From the NCBI GenBank assembly GCA_021229015.1, contig CM037777.1, forward strand, positions 27,157,002 to 27,221,001: a DNA stretch of 64,000 bases, written 5' to 3'. Shown here one piece after another: positions 36,377 to 46,966 of this stretch. Every line of letters begins with the position of its first letter. Within the stretch, counting starts at the first letter, position 1. Under the pieces are notes generated by a model. It ran no database searches and was not told the origin of the DNA. It saw only the letters and a list, made by a program, of their open reading frames with translations. The position numbers and the translations under genes were made by a program. This stretch comes from Solen grandis. Taxonomy: Eukaryota > Mollusca > Bivalvia > Adapedonta > Solenidae.

Positions 36377-36590
36377 GAAAACAAATTCCACAGACCCAAT
36401 GTCTCCAATACGATTCTATTCAGATTCTACATCGGAAAGAATTCTACAAAGCTCCAACCTGCCTGCAAATACCGACGGCTTGCAGCCTGTCCTCGCCGGA
36501 GAGATGATTGTATCGACGATTTTTATTCATAATGTTGAAAAATTACTAATATGCCGAAATAACAAATGCATTGAGCGATATGATCGGTGA
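36377..36590 (+). CDS. possible exon, unrecognised
   Basis: A GC-richer island follows a pyrimidine-rich tract ending 'catttcaaag' and a second acceptor-like 'ttccacag'. One frame (MSPIRFYSDS onward, from 36399) stays open to 36590 and includes DGLQPVLAGEM, which reads like a coding, non-repetitive protein. It could be an alternative cytoplasmic exon of the TNFR-like gene 1.4 kb upstream, but no donor in that gene links to it in frame by my reading. Confidence 0.2.
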
Positions 36591-36659
36591 CTGTAAGCAA
36601 TTAATCTTGAGTTTTTACGCGGAACCTTACATGCCATGCAAAAAAACAACAACAAAAAA

Positions 36660-36706
36660 ACAAACAAACAAAACACACACACACACACACAACACACACA
36701 CACACA
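36660..36706. repeat. CA-rich microsatellite
   Basis: Runs of 'aacaaacaaacaaaa' and then 'cacacacacacac' are broken by 'aacacac'. Confidence 0.85.
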
Positions 36707-36954
36707 ACTTTGTAACTACATCGATAGTGTTATGTTTATTTTAGTAGTAATCGACTGAACATGTGTTGAGCTTTCAAAAATATATAGATTATACGATTTA
36801 TATGGAAGCTAAAAACCACTTTATTGCAAAACATTTTTGCCGAGTATATTTTAGTTAGAGTTACTACTGCACACAGATATCTTTGCCATCTGTTGTGGTT
36901 TAACTGTGTTGGCTTTAGGCTTAAAATATACATGTAATTATTTATCCTAAGTTA

Positions 36955-37325
36955 GGACTAGCTCATGGTAGAGTGTCCGTTTTGCGTTCGGGAGGTCTGG
37001 GGTTCGAATCCCAGCCGAAGCACTTCCTCCGATGACCGCGTTAAACCACAGACGTATAAAATTGGTGCAAAATGCACCCATGGCTGACACTCGGCAAAAT
37101 GGGGTACTAAGTATTGTTTCTACCCAGGAACTTGTCTCCAATTTATCGATGCTATACACCGGGCACGTAAAAGAACCAAGAGGTCTATTCGCAAAATGAG
37201 CTAGGGTATCGCATCCGGACTTTCTTGTGTCCAACCACTGTCTCTTTCAACGTGGAAAATCCTTGACCACAAAGTCTTAAATATGGCCAAAGATGATTGC
37301 TAGCCATTACAATAAAAGAAGAAGA
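36955..37325 (+). mobile_element. SINE family C, tRNA-derived
   Basis: A-box-like 'tagctcatggtagagtg' and B-box-like 'ggggttcgaatccc' open a body of about 300 bp unrelated to families A and B ('aaattggtgcaaaatgcacc', 'acaccgggcacgtaaaagaa'), ending in 'aataaaagaagaagaag'. Arms flanking the boxes do not form a tRNA acceptor stem. Confidence 0.7.
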
Positions 37326-37326
37326 A

Positions 37327-38197
37327 GACTGACGTGACGAATTTCTTTTAGGGTCTTGGAATAATTTCGGGTTATGTATTAATTAATATCACATATCTTT
37401 ACTTTAAATTATCCAATCGTTGGACGAGGAAAGCCATAATGCAAATTTATTAGTGTATATATATTACAATTCGGACCGCTCGTACAATTTGCAACGTTAC
37501 AATCTTTACAAGCAATATTGCTTTTACAAAGTTAATACAAAAAGATAGGATAGATGAGAATAACTACAATAAAAAACAACAACAAAAAAAAAAAAAAAAA
37601 ACGAGATAAAACAACAACAACAAAAGTACGGCAATAAAAGCAAATCTAGACCTAGTGTTGTCTTGAAAATTGAAAAAAAGGAACTGAACTAATGATAAGA
37701 AAACTTAAGATTGGTTAAGTCATTTTTTTACCACAGTAGTCTCTGAATATACTTTCATTACAAACTACGTCTTTCTTTGCTAATTTGTGAATTTATACAT
37801 GTAAGAACTTCATGAGCAGAAAATGGTGATAATAATTAATTTCCGGAAATATTTTGTTTTAAAAGCATTTAGAAAAGTTAAAATTAACGAAATCACAGTG
37901 TTAGATAAGATTCCAGTCATATTGTTTAAAGTATGCAGCAACGTTTTTATAAATTCGCATAACATTCTGATAGACAGTTCAATTACAAGCAATGCAATAG
38001 CTTATGATACGAACGAGTCTACAGATAGATCTTTGTTCAAGAAAAATATAAGATTAGGTGTCTCTAACTGTAATAGGCATGTAAGCATTTTATTCATTGT
38101 TTCAAAACACTTGAATGAGTTGTTTAAAATCAGCTAGAATCATCCTTTGTTAAGCATCATCTGATACATGTGAATGATTATCGACAGACTCAGAATG
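37327..38197. other. AT-rich sequence, nothing recognised
   Basis: A poly(A) tract with 'aacaac' units lies at about 37570-37625. A 104-codon plus-strand ORF (37823-38137) is lysine-, asparagine- and isoleucine-rich, with no family resemblance or splice support. Confidence 0.4.
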
Positions 38198-38450
38198 GGC
38201 TAGAATTCCACCAACAATACTTAGCACTAAGTAATACTTAAATTCTTAAACTAGGTAGATACACATTCCATCATTACTATTTCATGAAATATTTAAATAC
38301 ACGACTACGTTGAAACGAATTATTACCTTAATTACTAGCAATAATTGATAAGAAATGAACATTTTTATTAGAGAAACAAGACTAATGAAATTCGCCCTTA
38401 AGTGTTAAAGTTTTACTTAGCGCTAAGAATTTTTATGGAATTCGACCCTG
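38198..38450. repeat. foldback repeat
   Basis: 'gaattccaccaacaatact' with 'tagcactaagtaa' at the left pairs imperfectly with the reverse complement of 'ttacttagcgctaag' plus 'tttttatggaattc' at the right. It is related to 34316-34520. Confidence 0.55.
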
Positions 38451-38775
38451 ATTGAATAAGAATGAATCTTAAAAATGGAGCAACTGTATCACATCAGTTT
38501 ACTAGAAATAATTACAATACCATGTTATTAAACATGAAAATTGTTGAAAAAATATGTTGACCAATCTTAGACTATTTGTGCACTCTTATAGCCTTAATTT
38601 GCAGTTTTCGACTGCTCTCTATACACGCACCATTAATACTTTTGGGCGTATGCTACTTTGCCTGCATATGCGCCTGGGTGCATAATAAAGCATTTTTATG
38701 ATGCCATCAAATTAAGACAGGAAAGAAATACACTCATAACAGCTTGATTATTCTTTGTTACATTACATGTATTCC

Positions 38776-39150
38776 ACTGCTCAATGTAGTATTTATTGCA
38801 TGCTTACCTATTTAACGTACCGGTAGTATTGCATGTGTTTTTTGTCTATAACAACTGCTCAATGTAGTATTTATTGCATGCTTACCTATTTAACGTACCG
38901 GTAGTATTGCATGTGTTTTTTGTCTATAACAATTTGTTGTTTGCTATTTTTGCATGTTACGTTTTTAAACAGTACACGGATTTTGCTTAGAGCGCTTTTT
39001 TGTCTATAACATATGTTATGTAGTTTTTATTGATGTTCTTGATAATGTAGGTATATTGCATGTGTTTTTTGTCTTATAACAAATGCTCAATGTATTTTCC
39101 TATTTAACGTACCGGTAGTATTGCATGTGTTTTTTGTCTATAACAATTTG
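38776..39150. repeat. 78-bp tandem repeat and fragments
   Basis: Two near-identical 78-bp units start at 38776 and 38854 ('actgctcaatgtagtattta', then 'acgtaccggtagtattgc', then 'tgttttttgtctataaca'). Partial units follow near 39000, 39055 and 39105. Confidence 0.85.
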
Positions 39151-39866
39151 TTTGTTAGCTTTTTCTTGTTTTAGTCGATTTTAAATGCAGGGTACATACA
39201 AGACTTTCAAACAGCTTAGCGGCAGCGCAATTTGTAATCCTATTGAACGTATGTTTGTGTAAGTTTTATAGTAGTATGTATGTCTTGATAATGTGAGTAA
39301 ATCTGTGTTATACTATCCCAGTCTTGGATATCATATATAGCAATTCATTTAAGTGTCAGAAAATTACATTTAGTTAAACATATTGTAAAAAATCAAATAC
39401 ATCACATCGCCATATTCAAGTAAGTAACTGTTTCTTCTTTATTTGAAAATCGTTAGATTTTATAGTTTTATTGCTGCATTTTCGAAAAGGCCATTAACCA
39501 TATGGGCTAAATCGTATAATCAAACATATCTATATTTTGTTATCCATCACACAATTAAAATCATTCAATATGCGTTTCATGAAACTATATTTTACATGTA
39601 CAACTATAAGCATACAAACATGCATATGCTCATCCATAAAACTTGAAACTTGTTTATTTGCATATAATGCAAATTTCATAAAATACAAATTAAATGGCGG
39701 TGTACGATAATATAAATACACACATACACGCACGCGCGCACGCGTATGTGTGTTTATTTCCAATGTTTGTTGAGGTCTTTTACATATAAATAGCATGTGT
39801 TTTTATGAATGTAAGTTTTGGCTCTATTTTTATAAAATTGAACTGTAAGATTTATACGTATATTAA

Positions 39867-40357
39867 GGTATACGCACCCTAATAGTCATATTCCATATCT
39901 TGTCACTGAATGGTAATATTTGAAACTTTGTCACATTGAAGACATCTAAAAATAAAAATGTTCCATCGTGGTATCTTTCAAAGTTTTATTACAATTAGGG
40001 GGAGATGATCTGTATTTAACACTGAAGCCTATGGGAAATATACAATTTCAGTGAATATGAAAAACTGAATTTGATTTTCGAGAAAGAAGATTACGGTAGA
40101 AAGATACATCATATGATTCTGTTTCAAATTTCATAAAAAAATCTAAACATTACCGTAGGAAAATGGAGAGTGCCATTTTTTATTTTTTATCTTTTTTTTT
40201 TTTTTTTTTTTTTTTTTTAGGGAGATAACTCATGAAACAAAATTATATGAAGGTATGTCATAAAATGTCAATTTGCCACTTAGATATCCGTTGTTTGACA
40301 TTGCGAAGTTAAATGCATGATTTTGATTAAATTGGTGGCTATCAGGGTGCGTAAACC
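39867..40357. mobile_element. 491-bp inverted-repeat element
   Basis: The left end 'ggtatacgcaccctaatag' pairs with the reverse complement of the right end ('ggtttacgcaccctgatag') at 17 of 19 positions. The interior is AT-rich with a T homopolymer at about 40190-40219. A left-end fragment of the same family lies at 55857-55990. It is non-autonomous; the superfamily is undecided. Confidence 0.65.
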
Positions 40358-41392
40358 GAAAGTATTTCTCTTACACATGTATTGATTTTAGGATTAAACT
40401 GTGAAATATTTATATTCTGTATTGAAAATAAAATAAAAAAAAGTGGTTGATTTAGTTACGTTATTGTTCTGTGTTTATGTGGGCTTGATAAGGTAGATAA
40501 TAAAATTGTAATGGTCTATTCGCACTATGTTTTTCTCCATTATGTTGATGAACATTAACTGGAAACGTTTTTTGTCTCTGAAGAGGTACCAGAAAGTCAG
40601 TGAAAAAAAAACACCTTTTTAAAACTTGAAACTTATGATTAATGCTTTGCAGGCATGTTGAAATCGTATTTAAATGCAAATAGAAACTGATTCGATTTAT
40701 TGGAAATATGATCAGTGTTTTCAGCGATATCTAACAGTCAAATTTGTAAGACCTTTTGGAATTTAATGCAAAATATTACCATGTTTACTCATTATCCATT
40801 GGTAAATAAACAAAAATGAAGTATGTCAGTGTTCTTGATATTGCCCACAGTGAAATGTCCAATATTGGCCATATATCAATGAATAATATGAATTGCAAGT
40901 CGGTCCTCAGGTATATCACATGCATCTTTCACGTTAAGTACAACTGTGTTTTCAAACGAATTCACTCATCCAAAATTCACCTTTATCTAGGAAATAAGAG
41001 TGTCGATATGAGTGTTTTATCGCAGAATAATGCACGCTCTTAAGTCTAAATGGCCTTACTACAATGTCACGTTGTACATAAAACATAAATGATACGGTAC
41101 CACACAATTTACATTTTTTTCCGGCAGTCCTGAAACTACCCTTTTATCTTGAACTCCAATCAATAGAAGTATGCCAGAACAGACTTTGAAACGTCACAGC
41201 CGGGGGTAGAACCCACAACCTCTCTGTTTAGGGGAAAGGAAACCAGCTTTTGGTTGAATATTATGATTAAAAAAATGCAAAATGTGAATCGTCAAAGTAA
41301 ACACTGTCTACAAGGTGTTTCACCTATTCAAATATCGGGAATAAAGATATAATCCAAATCTGAACATATCGTAGACGTGTTGGATATTCTAT
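40358..41392. other. sequence without recognised gene; possible SINE relic
   Basis: Near 41120-41230 the phrases 'cagtcctgaaactaccctt' and 'gtagaacccacaacctc' look like a decayed SINE family A copy on the minus strand. The 75-codon ORF at 40816-41043 is unrecognised. Confidence 0.35.
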
Positions 41393-41626
41393 GTTGTATT
41401 GGGGTTTACCGTCGCTTCGATAGTATTTCAATCAAATAGCGACGTCCAGCTAATTACAGGTGGAGGAAGACTCCGAGTACACAGAGGTACTCAGGTAGAA
41501 CCACCGACCCATCGCAAGCCAGCTGGAAGGCTTCCTCACATGAAAAATTCGGGATTCGAACCCACAGCGGAGAGGGGCTGCGAGATTTATAGTCCACGAC
41601 TGTAACCGTTCGGCCACGGCGGCCCC
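41393..41626 (-). mobile_element. SINE family B, full length
   Basis: Minus-strand copy with tRNA-like head ('ggggccgccgtggccgaacg', B box 'gggttcgaatcccg') and 'taccgtcgcttcgatagta' near the tail. It is close to 52883-53133. Confidence 0.88.
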
Positions 41627-44473
41627 AGTCTATATAGTAAACACAATATAATTTCATGTTCATTATCAAATATATCTGGAGATACTTGACAAAAATATTA
41701 TAGCTTACAATACCTTTCAATTATACCGAGAGTGAGTTTCAATACTATTCTTATTGGAAGGGATTTTTGTTTTTGATCAGTTAAACTTTCTTGAAGTTTT
41801 AGGAGCTTAAAGTAATATAAACTACACCGTTAAATACCAAAATGAATATCATCAAAACTGGTTATCTATTCATAGCTGGTGTTTTTCCAACCAATGTTTA
41901 AATATAACATATTATCTATTTATAAACGGCGACGGGAATTTTCGGGGTGCATTCGGGTGGAACGCTAGTGGGGTATCTCCCTAGCAATGGATATTCTATT
42001 GTATAAGTATGTTGTTGGTATAATTACATATGATTTTATATTTTATGATTAAAAGATCTAGAAGCGCGGTAAACTTGTCTGTGCAGTGCTATGAAACAAT
42101 CAGATAATAGATAGAATACTGTCAAAGTATTGATCACTGTAATATGTCCCAAAATGCGTTCGGAACTTCCATAAAATTTGTATGTGCTGTGTTGGTTGAT
42201 TTCTGTCGTATTGCGTTATAAATAAACTAGGGCGAAATATCGTTCCGAAATTTCGCCATTTCGTCTTGCGCCATGACAGGGGTGAACTACAATTCAATAT
42301 TCAAACGAATTCTACAGGAATAACAAACGTATTGTAAAAAAAAAAATAGATCACAAATCTAAGACTTCTGGTATGGTGCTAGCAAAATGCACAGGTTAAA
42401 TTTGGGCGTATAATCCATTGTCCGTTATTGGTATGACAATATTATCATTGAATCGGGTATATCCCCAATTAATACTGCACACAGCTATGAAATTGTAATA
42501 GCCTAGGGCAATACACCATGTTTTTCACGTGTACCTTATGCTGTATCATGCCAGAATTCCGAGCGTTCGTATATACGCCACAAAGATAAATTGGATAACT
42601 CTCAAATATAAATAATAGGACCCTTGTAGTTAAAATGGGGAAACAAAACCGATGTCGTTGCTTTGTAGCATTCTTTTAACGTGGCTGCGTGGCTAATCGA
42701 GGTTCCCCTATTTTCGATCAATACGATCCACTAAACCAAATAGTGTTCGCCAGAAATGTTACTATATTCAGATTTATTCAATTTCGATGGATTCACCATA
42801 AATTCTCACAATTTTATGTATTTTTAAACACAATGGTTACTGAATAACCGCGATACTCTGTATATATAGTGTTGTTTCGTAATGGCGCCAAATCTGACAC
42901 AAAAATAATGATATAGATGTGTACATATAAGAGTATGTAAAACGTATGATATATATATACACACTAGTATATAAAATCACAGTTTATATTGCTAGTGGAT
43001 AAAGTTAGGTTAGAATTAAAGGCACTTGGATGCACTACATCAAATTTATTCACTTTCAAGAATAGAATAAAATTGTTATTGAATATATCTCATTCTTTTA
43101 CATTTATTTATCAACTGAATGAATGTAATGTAAATGTCTATCATTAGTTCATAATTGGTTTTCCCAAAATGTCTCTCTTATCGTTTAATAGTTTGATATT
43201 CTTTAAGGGGCGAACATGTAGAATTGAGCGGAATATTAAATGTATAGATAAATGGAACAAAATAAGATCCAGTAAAACAAGTATACCAGGTATGTTCAAA
43301 ATGTTCGCGGAAAAGTGTTCTCATTTCTTTTTTTTTTTAATGGCAGATAAATGAAATTGCACTATAATGTAAATCAATATAATTATTGTCAATTCAAAAC
43401 GGAAATTAGTAGATTTGTACCCCTCTCGTGCAATAAAATATGGTTTCTGTAGAAACGTCATTGCCCAAATTTTGATTGTTTGATGGAAATTGTCTTTAAT
43501 TATAGCGTCACAAATATATATTTTTACCGTTCGTTCATGAAGTGATTTTGAATTATGACGTCAGGTATAAACAGACGCTGCGTAATCTGCTGACAGATTC
43601 AAAAATGAACGTTGAGCAAAACAGTGTCAAATTCTGTGTTCGAAATGAAATTTTCAAGACTGAAACTATTGGACTGATAAGTTATTTATTTGGTAAAACT
43701 GAAGCGAGAAAACAGCAATCTTCAAATGGTACAAGTGGTTGGAGAAGGACATTGAAAATATTGGCCCTGACGAGCGCAGTGGTCAAATCGGTCAAATCTA
43801 TATATGTCAATTAAAAAGAAAATTATAATTAAACTCAAATGCACTGTTCTCTCTCTCTCTCTCTCTGTACACAATATTCCACTCATTTAAAGAAATCTAA
43901 GAATAGTCCGACGTATTAGGTTAATCGTCAACAGGTAAACAAGACCAATCAGAAGTCTTTATACATAATGTCTTATTTTGGGATTAAAAGTGAATTGATC
44001 TAAAGGAAAAGTTAAGATATAGTGCACGCGCGGTAAAGAGGTTAAAAAATCCGATGATGATATCTTGAATTGCAAAATATTGAAGTTGTGAATGATTTTA
44101 ACCGTTCAATTACTGTGATACATTTCATCTTCAGCTTGTTTCGTGACATTTATAGGAATATAGTTAGAAAATGTTGGTGTTTTCTAATAATATCTTAATG
44201 CATACTAATGTATATTGTCGATAGAAACACATCAACGCCTTATTGGAAGTAAACAGAAATGACAATAACGCTATTGATTGCCTTGCATGTTAAATTTCGA
44301 ATGGAAAAGGCTTGTTTGGCGAACTATAATCAATGAGTCTGTGATAATCAATGAATACTGGTGTATTTTTCAAAAGGTTTATTTGAGTTTTATTGTCATT
44401 GACCCCTGGATAAAAAGCGCTCCTAACTTGATGACAGAGCAACTCCTGTCTTTGTGTAGCTTGCACAAGACAA
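41627..44473. other. AT-rich sequence, nothing recognised
   Basis: Short plus-strand ORFs at 43169-43354 (ending at a donor-like CAG|GTATGT) and 43542-43814 are unrecognised; the second could follow an acceptor 'gacgtcag'. A CT tract lies at 43847-43866. No gene call is justified. Confidence 0.35.
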
Positions 44474-44788
44474 GTGCATCAGTGGGTTATTAGATGGAAG
44501 ATCTGCTTAAAGGGTTGTCCTTACTTGAATAATAGGCATTGTCTGAAAAATGATGTTCAGGGTCGAGCAAGATTTCTTTTCGATGATTTCAAGACGAAGT
44601 TAATTAATGAAAAGCGTGAAAACCAAGATGAATTGATACGTATATGGTACAATACAGCATTTCGATGTCGGGCGAAAATACCGGAAATGGATCTAAATAT
44701 TCTGCAAATAAACATTCAGAGTGTTATACTAACTGACGTTATTTATGAGAAGGTTTATAACAAAACCATGAGGATGCATGCCAAGTAT
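44474..44788 (+). CDS. unrecognised ORF interrupted by the gypsy insertion
   Basis: An open frame of about 105 codons, charged and leucine/isoleucine-rich (contains FLFDDFKTKL and ELIRIWYNTAF), runs into the 5' LTR at 44789. Removing the element and one copy of its GTAT duplication, the frame would continue at 52664 for 7 more codons to a TAG at 52685-52687. It is not a family I recognise, the start codon is arbitrary, and it may be an exon or chance. Confidence 0.25.
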
Positions 44789-45819
44789 TGTAATGTAAAT
44801 AAACAGATATATTAAGGCTTGGCTGCAAAAGTTACCTCCCTTATTTTATGTCACTTCATTTGTTTATTCTCCGGGTCCTGAATACATTTTGTATTGGTTT
44901 CAAGCAGAGAAAGGTATGTTTTAGGTTGGAATAAGTTGATAATGTTATTAATATGATTTGCTTTTTATTAAACTTATTGAAGAGTATTAATTTATGAAAT
45001 TAGTAAGGTTTACTTCAGTGTTTAGCTGTAAAGTTACTAGTCGGTAGTTTCCGTATGTTTCGGGAAGCTTCGGAGGCCGTTAGGTGGCGCTCTGACAAGT
45101 AGTATAAAAGCGAGACAGAGAGCATATTTCAGTCAGTCTGGTTTTGGTTCTCGAAGGGGTAGGTCGACTTAATATATTATAAGCTTTATAAGAGAATTAG
45201 TAGTTGGACTTTGGGCCGATTTACTAGAGCCGAAAAGTAACGATTGATGGAATCGTCACGTTATTATAGTAGGCTGCATGTAATAGCGCACGGGTCGTTC
45301 TGCTAACTTCTCGGGTAATTGAAATTGCATATCACCACCACCCTTTTGCTTGATGGTTTCGTCACATTAGGGTTGGTGTGGTTTCAAGTTAGTTTTAAGG
45401 AATTGAGATAGAGTCTATGATAGCTTTTATTCAGGAAGTCAGGCATCAGGCTAAACAAAGAATATTTTATATATAACTTTGAGGATTCATATTCACATAT
45501 TTTGTTATTAGTTAATTCATAGTGATCATATATTGATTAATCTTAACCCAAATTATTTAAGGAATCATTGTCGAATCTTTTTGGTCTAATCATCAGGCAG
45601 GTAGCCCCAAGGAAAATCTTATATAAATATAAATAGTCGTTTATTTTCTAGTCTCAGCTGCATGGAGTCATGAGCTTAGCTGATTCATATTAAATCTAAG
45701 TAATTTATTTCCAAGTTTCATCCGCTCGGAGTTATTTGATTTGTAAATATAAAGATAGGCTTAGCTAAGGTCAGGGTAAAGAATTGCCCAGTTCAATATT
45801 AGACCTCGTGTATGCTACA
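44789..45819 (+). repeat. 5' LTR
   Basis: It begins TGTAATG and ends GCTACA, the usual TG...CA borders, and is preceded by the GTAT target duplication. It carries a TATAAAAG box. It differs from the 3' LTR in four T/C or G/A exchanges (two of them near 45725 and 45774). Confidence 0.97.
45103..45133 (+). promoter_or_regulatory. LTR core promoter: TATA box and likely start site
   Basis: TATAAAAG at 45103-45110 is followed about 28 bases later by an initiator-like TCAGT (45129-45133). This spacing fits an RNA polymerase II core promoter and would set the U3/R boundary there. The 3' LTR repeats it at about 51943-51973. Confidence 0.7.
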
Positions 45820-45824
45820 AAAAT

Positions 45825-45842
45825 TGGTGGCAGCGGTGGGAT
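45825..45842 (+). other. primer binding site, tRNA-Leu type
   Basis: TGGTGGCAGCGGTGGGAT starts 5 bases after the LTR. It is complementary to the 3' end of a tRNA ending ATCCCACCGCTGCCA plus CCA, which I recall as a leucine tRNA (AAG-type). It would prime minus-strand DNA synthesis. The tRNA identity rests on memory of animal tRNA-Leu. Confidence 0.8.
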
Positions 45843-45889
45843 AAAATCTAGATAAAATCTCCATTATCTCAGAACTGTATTAAATTAAA

Positions 45890-46963
45890 ATGCAGTCGTC
45901 TCAGCAATATGATAAACTGCAGCAAGAAATCTCTAAGCTGGATAGGGAATTAGCTGAGCTTTATATGACCACCATGCCTGAGAAAAAGTGTAATTCTACG
46001 CAGACGGACCATGATTACTTTGATTTGCCGCCAGGGTATGTGAAGAAAGAAATTCATTCGATAAAAGGTAACAGGTCAGATATCAGTGATCTGGAGACTC
46101 CAGAAGGTAAGAAACCATTTGATAGTTTTGTTACGTATAGAAGGGATGATGCAGCTAGAAACATGTTTTCAACCCCCAAACCGGTAACATTACAAGATTA
46201 TCAGTCTGAGCCTATCCAAGAACACAAAGCAAATCATGGGACAAAGATAAAGCCTGCGACATACGATGGCTCATCTAGCTGGCTTGATTATAGGGCGCAC
46301 TTTGAGGTATGTGCTGAACTAAATGGGTGGTCTAACCGTGAGAAAGGGCTGTATTTAGCAGCTTCCCTAAGAGGGCAAGCTCAGGGTGTGTATGGGAACT
46401 TGGGAAATGCAAAAGACTATACGATTTTAGCCCAGACTCTGGAGGAAAGATTTGCTCATCCAAATCAGACCGAATTATATAGAGTGCAATTAAGAGAAAG
46501 GAGACAAAAAGCTTCTGAAACGTTATCAGAGTTGGGTCAAGATATCAGAAGGCTTACGAATTTGGCCTATCCTACGGCACCAACCGATGTTAGAGAAACG
46601 TTGGCCAAGGAGCAGTTTATCGACTCCTTAATTAGTTCTGACATGAGATTGAGGATTAAACAAGCAAGGCCGCAGCATTTAAATGATGCCGTGCGTCATG
46701 CCGTAGAACTTGAAGCATACAATAGGGCCGAGAAAAGGCATATAGAAAACCAGGGTTACATCAGACAGTCGTCAGGAAAAGTCCCAGAGACGAGCTTTTC
46801 CAAGTCTCAAGCTTCAAACACAAAGCTTGAGAGTGACATAAAGACTTTGCAAAACATGATGATAGAACTAAAAGCTAAAGTCGATTCTATCAGTTACAGA
46901 CCGAGATTTCAATCTAATGGTCGAAATTATACTATCAAAAACACAAACACTAAAAGGAAGTGA
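45890..46963 (+). CDS. gag: retrotransposon Gag polyprotein
   Basis: The 357 residues start at the first ATG after the primer binding site. Residues about 1-25 look coiled-coil prone. About residues 120-260 fit a Ty3/gypsy capsid-type domain (SSWLDYRAHFEVCAELNGW, then AASLRGQAQGVY). A basic tail follows (RFQSNGRNY onward). The frame ends at TGA 46961-46963, exactly where the first cysteine of a CCHC zinc knuckle is expected, because the next codons read YMCGSENHLKFDC. The same frame continues as pol, so ancestrally this was one gag-pol frame, or the TGA is read through. Gag would form the particle and package RNA. Confidence 0.92.
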   Translation: MQSSQQYDKLQQEISKLDRELAELYMTTMPEKKCNSTQTDHDYFDLPPGYVKKEIHSIKGNRSDISDLETPEGKKPFDSFVTYRRDDAARNMFSTPKPVTLQDYQSEPIQEHKANHGTKIKPATYDGSSSWLDYRAHFEVCAELNGWSNREKGLYLAASLRGQAQGVYGNLGNAKDYTILAQTLEERFAHPNQTELYRVQLRERRQKASETLSELGQDIRRLTNLAYPTAPTDVRETLAKEQFIDSLISSDMRLRIKQARPQHLNDAVRHAVELEAYNRAEKRHIENQGYIRQSSGKVPETSFSKSQASNTKLESDIKTLQNMMIELKAKVDSISYRPRFQSNGRNYTIKNTNTKRK

Positions 46964-46966
46964 TAC

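Noticed and set aside
36955..37027. tRNA gene on the plus strand
   Set aside because: Good B box, but the 5' and 3' arms do not pair and a SINE-like body follows.
37823..38137. 104-codon plus-strand ORF
   Set aside because: AT-rich chance ORF with no family resemblance, signal or splice support.
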